A program made the position numbers and the translations under genes. Below, in pieces: positions 31,985 to 37,668 of a stretch of 37,668 nucleotides of DNA. The DNA is from Candidatus Izemoplasma sp. GTDB lineage: Bacteria; Bacillota_I; Bacilli_A; Izemoplasmatales; Izemoplasmataceae. The notes beneath the pieces are model-generated. The model was not told where the DNA came from. It made no database searches and saw nothing but the letters and a program-made list of their open reading frames with translations. Every line of letters starts with the position of its first letter. Position 1 is the first letter of the stretch. The stretch lies in assembly GCA_007132465.1 (NCBI GenBank), contig SLOP01000040.1, forward strand, positions 1-37,668. The letters run 5' to 3'.

Positions 31985-32875
31985 TCACCCCTTATCCTTA
32001 TCGCCGAGCAGATTAAAGGTCATTTTACTGATCATGTATATCATGATGAGCAAGATGACACTCACCGCGGAGGCATAGCCCATCAGGTATCGGATAAAAC
32101 CGAAGTCTTCAATGTGGTTAACCATTAACTGACCAGCATATTGTGGCGTTGGGTTGGCACCTGATAACTGCACACCAATCGCACCGACTTGGAAAGTTCC
32201 AACCACCGCCATGACCGCACCGAACAACATCTGTGGTTTCATCGACGGTATCGTGATGTAAAAAATCTCTTGCCAGCGGTTTTTCACGCCGTCCATGTAC
32301 GCCGCTTCGTAAAGTGTCTGATCAATGTTCATGATGCCGGCGAGCATCGCTAAAAACCCGACCCCCATGCTGCTCCAAAGCGACACGACAATCATGATGT
32401 TCATGAGGTGTTGTGGCGAGGTCAAAAACTGAATCGGCTCGCTGATCATTCCCCAGTTCATGAGGGTTGCGTTGATGTAGCCGGTTTGGTCACCGCTGAA
32501 CATGACCGTCCAGACAACCGCCATGGCAATGCCGGCTGTCATTGATGGGCTGTAGAGAATGATGGCGAAAATGGTTCGTGAACGATGCGGAATTTGCGCG
32601 AGCACCCACGCCAATATGAAACTCATCAAGTACCCCACAGGTCCTACGATAAAAGCAAACTTAATGGTGTTTGGCAAGACGTGCTGCATGAACACATCGT
32701 CGCGTGTTAACAGCTCGATGTAGTTACGTAACCCGATGTATTCGGGGCTTTGGATGGTATTAAAATAGGTGAAGGAAAGCGCGATGGCCATCACCACGGG
32801 CACGATGATGAAGACAACGAACAAGAGCACGTATGGGGTCAAAAACCACCACGGAGAATTCATTTTTCTAGTCAT
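31985..32875 (-). CDS. CUT1 sugar ABC transporter permease, MalF type (pair 1)
   Basis: A 296-residue permease with six membrane segments; the EAA loop is '[30 protein letters not shown]'. Two ATGs compete: 32881 is 1 nt from the AAAGGAG (32883-32889), while 32875 has a 7-nt spacer and is chosen. It begins within the last codons of the large binding-protein gene, so their translation is coupled. This makes the pair 1 channel the natural partner of that binding protein. Confidence 0.93.
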   Translation of the reverse strand: MTRKMNSPWWFLTPYVLLFVVFIIVPVVMAIALSFTYFNTIQSPEYIGLRNYIELLTRDDVFMQHVLPNTIKFAFIVGPVGYLMSFILAWVLAQIPHRSRTIFAIILYSPSMTAGIAMAVVWTVMFSGDQTGYINATLMNWGMISEPIQFLTSPQHLMNIMIVVSLWSSMGVGFLAMLAGIMNIDQTLYEAAYMDGVKNRWQEIFYITIPSMKPQMLFGAVMAVVGTFQVGAIGVQLSGANPTPQYAGQLMVNHIEDFGFIRYLMGYASAVSVILLIMIYMISKMTFNLLGDKDKG

Positions 32876-35825
32876 CGTCATGCTCCTTTAACCAATAATC
32901 AATCGTGTGGATGGTTGGAACGAGATAGGGTCGTAACGACACCCCGTCCTCGGCGTAGCCAAATTCCTCCATGCGATAGATAATCTCTCGGTTGGCGATG
33001 CGTACGGCCGTATCTAGTGCGATGCGTGGGTTTGCGTCGTTAAAAACGATTTTATTCCAAGCGTTGGATAACTCACGCTCAACCATGTATGTACCAGGAA
33101 TGCGCGATGCTTCCAGGGCGAACTCCCACTGAGTTAAGATAATGTCAACGTGTTCTTCTGGCAAAGGGATTTGCGCAAACGCTTCCAGGTTGGCGGTGTT
33201 CCAAAGAAATTCCGTTCCATACGTCGTTTGCAGACGCGTTGCGAAATTCACCTGGGTATCGGTCGACATCCACCACTCGAGGAACTGCCACGACTCATTA
33301 GGCATTTTGGTGTCTGCGAGAATCATCATCGATTGCGCGCCGCTTGCAGCCCAACGTTCGACGTCACCGTGCACATTGCGCACGCCAGGATGCGGGGCGA
33401 TTTCCCACTGCCCGGCAATTTCAGGAGCGGCCACAGTCAACTGCAAATAGGTCGCGAGGTCGCTTACGCCAATGGGCAAAAGGCCCGTCCGGAAATGGTT
33501 ATAGAAGTTGGGCGCTTGTTTCGGTAGGTTATAAATCGTGAACAAATCACTCATGAGGCGAATGCCTTCGAGGTTTTCTTCTGTGTTTAGCGTTGTCTGC
33601 ATACCATCATCGCTATAAAGATCTCCACCAAACTGGTATATGAACGGGATGGTGGCGACAAACGGCTTAAACCCACCGAACATCGCAAGTGGGTGGTAGA
33701 AGTTCATGCCAAAACGTTGAAGCTCTGGCAAAATCTCTATGACGTCATCCCATGTATCCGGCACTGGCAAATTAAGCGACTCAAAAATATCGGTGCGGTA
33801 GAACGTCACCCAGAAGTTTTGTGTCAGCGGCATGCCGTACATGCCATCTTCAAAGGCGTAGGGAATCATCACACCCGGTGCAAAGTTGGCGACAGTGTCG
33901 GCATAACCAGGGAATTGACGTAAATCCATGCTGGCGCCTCGAATGGCAAATTCGTAAGGAATCCAGTGGTTGACCCCGAGCGCCACATCAGGCGCGCGGT
34001 TGGCCGCGCTCGCTAAGATTAGTTTGTTTTCATCCGGCATGAGCGAAAGTTGAACGGGGATGCCGGTTTGGGCGGTAAACTCACTGTCGATAATCTGTTG
34101 CATGATTTCAACGTAAGGTCTTGGGTAGTTGACCCATATTTCAATCGTGTCGGCGCCGACCTCGCCAGTCGAATAATCGTCGATAAAAAACGAAAGGAAA
34201 AAGCGTTGCACGCCTTCGCTGGCTCGTACAAACATGTTCGGTCGTGTGCGCGGGGGCGTGGGGTCTCCACCGACGTATATGTGCTCGAGGTCGAGCCCGT
34301 TTTCCAAAAAGATTTGTGCCATGGTGCCAAGCAATTGCGCCGTCGACGCGTCGCCGTCGGCAAGCAGCTGCATGCGGTTGGGGATGTTGTTGACGTTATC
34401 GGCAAGTCGCTGTAGTTGATCGATGGCCAAACTGAGGTTGGTCAGCTCACCAGGACTGTGGTGCTCACTGTACGTTGATAACCCTTCGTGGACATGCTTG
34501 AGCGTCTCAATCCAGCGGGCAAGCCGGTCATGAATGTCGGGAATGCGTGTTTCCAGACGCCATGTCCGGTAGCGATCTTGAGTGTTTCCGGTCAACCGAC
34601 GGATTTCCAAACTTAAGTCCGTCATTTCACTCATCAGTTGAATGACATGTTCGTAGGCGTTGCGGTATGGTTCGAGCACCACGCGCATCGAGAAGGTGTT
34701 TACGCCTTCGTCTAAATATATTTTATATGGGTTCTCTCCGTCACCCAGCATCATGGTGGTGTAGGTGTTGCTAAAGTGGAAGGGCACCATGCGAAGGGTG
34801 TCAAAGGGAACGTCGCCGTTCACGCGAATTTCACGGAACACCGGCATCTGCATCAGGTAGTTTTGTCGGTAGTTGATGCCAATGTGGTAAAACCCGGCAG
34901 TCTCGACGTCGATTTCATAAGTGATGGTGTTATTTCCATGACGAAAACTCCAGCCGTCAATGGCATTGAGCCTGAGCGAGCGTGTGTCGTAGGACGTAGC
35001 ACCCGGGTTGCGTTCGCTTCGTAAGCGGGTGGAAGGACTGGTTTTAGACACAAACGTTTCGGCACCCAAGATGAGGTTGGCGTCGTGTTGCAACTCGGCC
35101 CCTTCGTGTAGGGCAAGGTACTCATCATATGTCTGGTGCGTTCGTGGGCTTTTTAGCCATAGGCTTCCAATCAAGAGCTCACCTCGACGGTGAACAAGTT
35201 CAATGGTGTTAGCGCCGGCGTCAAGTAAAAACGTCAGCGGTTCGGCGTTGAGCGCCGTTGCGTCATAAAAAGACGAGCGTATAAACGCATCGTGTTTGAC
35301 AGAATTCGGAAGAATTTCATTGCCGTAACGATCACGGGTAAAAGTATCGGTCGCGAAACGCCATTCGGTCAGCAAATCAATGGAGTGGCTTTCTTCGAAT
35401 TGGTAGGCGCCGTTAATTTTGACGCTCAAACGGTTGGTCAGGATGCTTGTGCCGATGTCAAGATAATCAAGCGATAATCGGTAGGCACCGGCCTCATCGA
35501 TGGTCACATTCAAGGTGATAACATCCCCGCGTTCAAAACGGCGCACATCGCCGTCATATCCGTATGCTGCGCCATCAGTGATGTCGCCGCCCATGGCGGT
35601 GGCCGGAATCTCAACCGCCACATCCGTTGGGGCATCGACATCCCATGCGCTGCGAACGTGATGATAATGATTGTCAAATGCGTCTGAGGGGCGGATGATG
35701 TTCGGGTCAACCGCTGCAATGGTTTCTGCTTTTCGATCATCGCTGATGACCCAAATCAAAGCCAATAGTGCAATCAATCCGAAAAGGATATGCCTCGCTT
35801 TCATCCTGCGTAACAGTCGTTGCAT
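32868..35825 (-). CDS. Large membrane-anchored solute-binding protein with two CBM-like domains
   Basis: A 985-residue protein, about twice the usual binding-protein size. Residues 10-28 form an uncleaved-looking membrane anchor without lipobox. Two beta-rich modules follow (about 50-230 and 245-410), both with CBM6/35-like traits ('[16 protein letters not shown]...[13 protein letters not shown]', '[34 protein letters not shown]...[13 protein letters not shown]'). Next is a helical stretch (about 415-515), then a SBP_bac_1-type domain (about 555-985; '[37 protein letters not shown]', '[32 protein letters not shown]'). It probably holds polymer chains near the permease. ATG 35825 is chosen, 6 nt after GAGGTG. 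Confidence 0.85.
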   Translation of the reverse strand: MQRLLRRMKARHILFGLIALLALIWVISDDRKAETIAAVDPNIIRPSDAFDNHYHHVRSAWDVDAPTDVAVEIPATAMGGDITDGAAYGYDGDVRRFERGDVITLNVTIDEAGAYRLSLDYLDIGTSILTNRLSVKINGAYQFEESHSIDLLTEWRFATDTFTRDRYGNEILPNSVKHDAFIRSSFYDATALNAEPLTFLLDAGANTIELVHRRGELLIGSLWLKSPRTHQTYDEYLALHEGAELQHDANLILGAETFVSKTSPSTRLRSERNPGATSYDTRSLRLNAIDGWSFRHGNNTITYEIDVETAGFYHIGINYRQNYLMQMPVFREIRVNGDVPFDTLRMVPFHFSNTYTTMMLGDGENPYKIYLDEGVNTFSMRVVLEPYRNAYEHVIQLMSEMTDLSLEIRRLTGNTQDRYRTWRLETRIPDIHDRLARWIETLKHVHEGLSTYSEHHSPGELTNLSLAIDQLQRLADNVNNIPNRMQLLADGDASTAQLLGTMAQIFLENGLDLEHIYVGGDPTPPRTRPNMFVRASEGVQRFFLSFFIDDYSTGEVGADTIEIWVNYPRPYVEIMQQIIDSEFTAQTGIPVQLSLMPDENKLILASAANRAPDVALGVNHWIPYEFAIRGASMDLRQFPGYADTVANFAPGVMIPYAFEDGMYGMPLTQNFWVTFYRTDIFESLNLPVPDTWDDVIEILPELQRFGMNFYHPLAMFGGFKPFVATIPFIYQFGGDLYSDDGMQTTLNTEENLEGIRLMSDLFTIYNLPKQAPNFYNHFRTGLLPIGVSDLATYLQLTVAAPEIAGQWEIAPHPGVRNVHGDVERWAASGAQSMMILADTKMPNESWQFLEWWMSTDTQVNFATRLQTTYGTEFLWNTANLEAFAQIPLPEEHVDIILTQWEFALEASRIPGTYMVERELSNAWNKIVFNDANPRIALDTAVRIANREIIYRMEEFGYAEDGVSLRPYLVPTIHTIDYWLKEHDDD

Positions 35826-35847
35826 GCGCATCACCTCGTCATGATTT

Positions 35848-35880
35848 GTTCACGCTTGGTGGGTTCCACCAAGCGTGAAC
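35848..35880 (-). promoter_or_regulatory. 15-bp intercistronic hairpin
   Basis: A perfect 15-bp inverted repeat (35848-35862 with 35866-35880, loop of 3) lies between the lipoprotein binding-protein stop (35888) and the next gene's ribosome site. On the minus strand it is followed by AAATC, not a T run, so it is not a classical terminator. It likely protects the upstream message end or lowers downstream expression, as in malE-malF. Confidence 0.8.
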
Positions 35881-35887
35881 GGGTTGT

Positions 35888-37435
35888 TTAATCGCCTTGT
35901 TCCTCTTCTTGATTGCCTTGTTCTTCTTCTATGAGATCTTCAAGATCATCAAGATCCATCTCAATAAACTCGTTGATTCGCTCTTCCCAGTCGATGGCAA
36001 ACTGTTCAGGGGATAATTCACCGGCAAATATGGCGTCCCAATCGTAGTTTAAGCCAACCCACTCCCAGAACTGGCTATAGCCTGAGAGCCATTTATCGAC
36101 GTCTGGTTTTGAGTATTCGAGCAAATCAATGCTCTGACGCAAGCCATACACGTTGTCGATGAAATCTTCGGCTGCGTCCCATACTTCTGGATAGTCGGCG
36201 ATGGGGTAGCGGTCGAGGTACAGATCGTCACGCTCTTTCATTAAATCGAGGCGGATAAGCCACCCTTCTTTACCGAACGTCATCCATTTAGCAAGCAGAT
36301 ATGCTTCATAGGGATTTTCTGTCTGTGATGAAACCCCGGCAAAATCGAGAATCGTCGGCGGGAACTGTCCGGCCGCGCCGCCAGGGTAAGGCCAGAAGCC
36401 AACATCTTGCCCGTAATCTTCCCACATCCAATCAATCATAAACATCATCCAAGAACCGTCGATGTTAAAGGCGACATGGCCGGCAAGCCATGGCCACACA
36501 TCACCAAGGATGTCCATTTCTTCTTCCGTGAAGCTCGCAATGACATGTTGTTGGTAAAGATCGATCTTTGCGTTGTAAGCGTCAATCCACGCTTGTGATG
36601 TAAAATTAAACTTCTCACCATCAAATGTTTGATACCCTACATCAACAAAATCTTGCGTGGGCCAAATCGCTTCAAAATCAAGGTCTCCAAACCACGGTTC
36701 GATACCATAGATAATGTCAGCTTGACCTGCTTGACGGACCTGAATCGCTAAATCTACAAACTCGTCATACGTCCAATCAAAGGGAGGAATAGGAATAAGC
36801 AAGTCTTCGAGCAATGTGATGTTGATGTAGATACCTTTAATGAACTGGAACGTTGGAATCGCAAGCCGCTCACCATTATAGACGGCGGTGGTGGCAATGT
36901 TAGGATACACAAAACTGGTATCTGGATCGGCGTCCCAAAACTCAGAAATGTCAAGCATCAGACCATTAGAAACCCCTGTAGGGACATTGTCAATCGCAAA
37001 GACATCAGGTAAAACTCCAGCCGCTTGGGCATTTAGCAGGCTTTCTGTAAAGGCCCCACCCGTGCCGGTGATGTCACGACGAAGTTGAACCGTGATGTTT
37101 GGGTATCTTTCCATGAAGGCATTGATTAACAACTGATTCAACTCCTGGTCGCCCCAGTCTGCATACGAAAGCACTATGTTGCGGGTTTGACCGTTGGAGG
37201 GCTCATCCTCTGTCGGTGTTGGATCTGGTGGGGTTTCACCTGGTAGGGTTGCATCCGGCGTGGTTTCCTCCGGTGTCGTTCCAACCGGTGGGGTTTCCTC
37301 CGGTGTCGTCGCATCTGGCGTGGTCTCATCTGGTGTGGTAACAATGGTTTCAATCGGATCGAGGGTAGCGCCATCGCACGCCGCAATCACGACACCAAAC
37401 ATCAACAACAGGCCGAACAACAGTAATTTTCTCAT
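35888..37435 (-). CDS. CUT1 sugar-binding lipoprotein
   Basis: A 515-residue extracellular solute-binding protein. Lipobox IAAC (Cys20) is followed by a Thr/Pro/Glu linker (about 26-78) of TTPDA/TTPEE-like repeats. The SBP_bac_1-type domain begins 'RNIVLSYADWGDQELNQLLINAFMERYPNITVQLRRDI' and continues with 'GVLPDVFAIDNVPTG', 'AIPTFQFIKGIYINITLLEDL' and 'VAFNIDGSWMMFM'. Many Trp/Tyr residues suit stacking on sugars. The C-terminus is a very acidic tail (about 30 residues, 'DLDDLEDLIEEEQ...'), unusual for a binding protein. AAAGGAGC precedes ATG 37435. Hairpins flank the gene on both sides, which should favour high, independent amounts of this product. Confidence 0.92.
   Translation of the reverse strand: MRKLLLFGLLLMFGVVIAACDGATLDPIETIVTTPDETTPDATTPEETPPVGTTPEETTPDATLPGETPPDPTPTEDEPSNGQTRNIVLSYADWGDQELNQLLINAFMERYPNITVQLRRDITGTGGAFTESLLNAQAAGVLPDVFAIDNVPTGVSNGLMLDISEFWDADPDTSFVYPNIATTAVYNGERLAIPTFQFIKGIYINITLLEDLLIPIPPFDWTYDEFVDLAIQVRQAGQADIIYGIEPWFGDLDFEAIWPTQDFVDVGYQTFDGEKFNFTSQAWIDAYNAKIDLYQQHVIASFTEEEMDILGDVWPWLAGHVAFNIDGSWMMFMIDWMWEDYGQDVGFWPYPGGAAGQFPPTILDFAGVSSQTENPYEAYLLAKWMTFGKEGWLIRLDLMKERDDLYLDRYPIADYPEVWDAAEDFIDNVYGLRQSIDLLEYSKPDVDKWLSGYSQFWEWVGLNYDWDAIFAGELSPEQFAIDWEERINEFIEMDLDDLEDLIEEEQGNQEEEQGD
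37202..37360. repeat. Degenerate 15-bp repeats coding a Thr/Pro/Glu linker
   Basis: Short degenerate units (plus strand such as TCCGGTGTCGTTCCA and relatives) encode TTPEE, TTPDA and PPVGT-like pentapeptides, forming a flexible stalk between the lipid anchor and the binding domain. Confidence 0.7.
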
Positions 37436-37464
37436 CGTTGATTTGCTCCTTTCGTTTCAAAACT

Positions 37465-37488
37465 GGGAGGGTGGTTTGCCACCCTCCC
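37465..37488 (-). promoter_or_regulatory. 10-bp GC-rich intercistronic hairpin
   Basis: GGGAGGGTGG (37465-37474) pairs with CCACCCTCCC (37479-37488). Read on the minus strand it is followed by AGTTTTG, a poor T run, so it may be a leaky terminator or a stabilising stem between the CBM-like protein gene and the binding-protein gene. No clear promoter follows it. Confidence 0.7.
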
Positions 37489-37526
37489 TCTCAGAGAGTG
37501 ATAAGCGTTATAAAACTTGTTGTTTA

Positions 37527-37668
37527 TTATTCGATGGCATCAAAGGTGCCGTTCACGATTAACTCGGCGTCGACAAACTCATCGACGTCAACTTCCACTT
37601 CAATCAAGACGTTGTCAAGGACAAAGTGTTGCGGTCCTGCTTCGCCGGCAAATAATAGGCCCATCTCA
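37527..37668 (-). CDS. C-terminus of a carbohydrate-binding-module-like protein (partial, start beyond right edge)
   Basis: The last 47 codons of a minus-strand gene, ending TAA at 37527. 'MGLLFAGEAGPQHFVLDNVLIEVEV' looks like the final strands of a CBM4/9- or CBM6-type jelly roll (the 'F..DNV.I' ending). After an acidic connector, 'AELIVNGTFDAIE' resembles the first strand of another CBM4/9 module, after which the protein stops. It is probably the preceding gene of the same operon and, from context, an exported glucan-binding or glucan-degrading protein. Confidence 0.7.
   Translation of the reverse strand, partial: EMGLLFAGEAGPQHFVLDNVLIEVEVDVDEFVDAELIVNGTFDAIE

Noticed and set aside
35848-35880. 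Rho-independent terminator splitting the operon
   Set aside because: The stem is strong, but no T run follows on the transcribed strand and no new promoter is evident before the next gene.

Overview
The window looks like a chromosomal segment of a monoderm, Bacillota-type bacterium. The evidence is Gram-positive style lipoprotein solute-binding proteins, AGGAGG-type ribosome binding sites before most genes, sigma-A promoters (TTGACA/TATAAT), MsmX-type sugar ATPase logic, PadR, TetR and LacI regulators, and a small ppa-like gene. TGA is used as a stop, so this is not the Mycoplasma code. I cannot place it more narrowly. A relative of the Haloplasma/Izemoplasma/Acholeplasma branch, or a Bacillus/Paenibacillus-like lineage, are both possible.

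Left part (1-13.2 kb), housekeeping and metal homeostasis. A zinc-type binding lipoprotein with a His-rich repeat runs off the left edge, under a perfect Fur/Zur-type palindrome that covers its -35 box. Then come a cytoplasmic gamma-glutamyltranspeptidase, a divergent TauE permease/TetR pair, a remnant of an IS3-like transposase gene, a LURP-one-like protein and a PadR/DUF4097 pair. A five-gene troABCDR-type metal uptake operon follows, with its own DtxR-family regulator and a candidate operator just downstream of a near-consensus promoter. After it lie a pyrophosphatase-like gene whose metal-binding Asp motif is degraded, a YwaF/TMEM164-like membrane protein and FabV.

Middle part (13.2-21.1 kb). 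A GH13 alpha-glucosidase under a cre-like site is followed by a short PucR-type regulator and an orphan MsmX/UgpC-type sugar ATPase. Next are tRNA-Arg(CCG), an unrecognised 249-residue protein, a solitary OppB-type permease, acylphosphatase and a PatB/MalY-type C-S lyase.

Right part (21.2-37.7 kb), the most interesting region. It appears to be one very long minus-strand operon of at least twelve genes. Neighbouring genes mostly overlap or nearly touch; only two gaps hold hairpins. In transcription order: the end of a carbohydrate-binding-module-like protein, a sugar-binding lipoprotein, a 985-residue membrane-anchored binding protein with two CBM-like domains, a permease pair, an NHL-propeller/TPR/Yip1-like membrane protein, a DUF5696 protein, a second permease pair, an extracellular GH16 glucanase lipoprotein, a LacI regulator, and a second GH16 enzyme without a signal peptide. 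The content suggests capture of a beta-1,3-glucan (laminarin-like), cutting outside, import of large oligosaccharides and further cutting inside. No ATPase lies in the operon, so the MsmX-type ATPase at 15.8 kb is the natural energy source. The Yip1-like and DUF5696 proteins sit between the two permease pairs and are the least understood parts.
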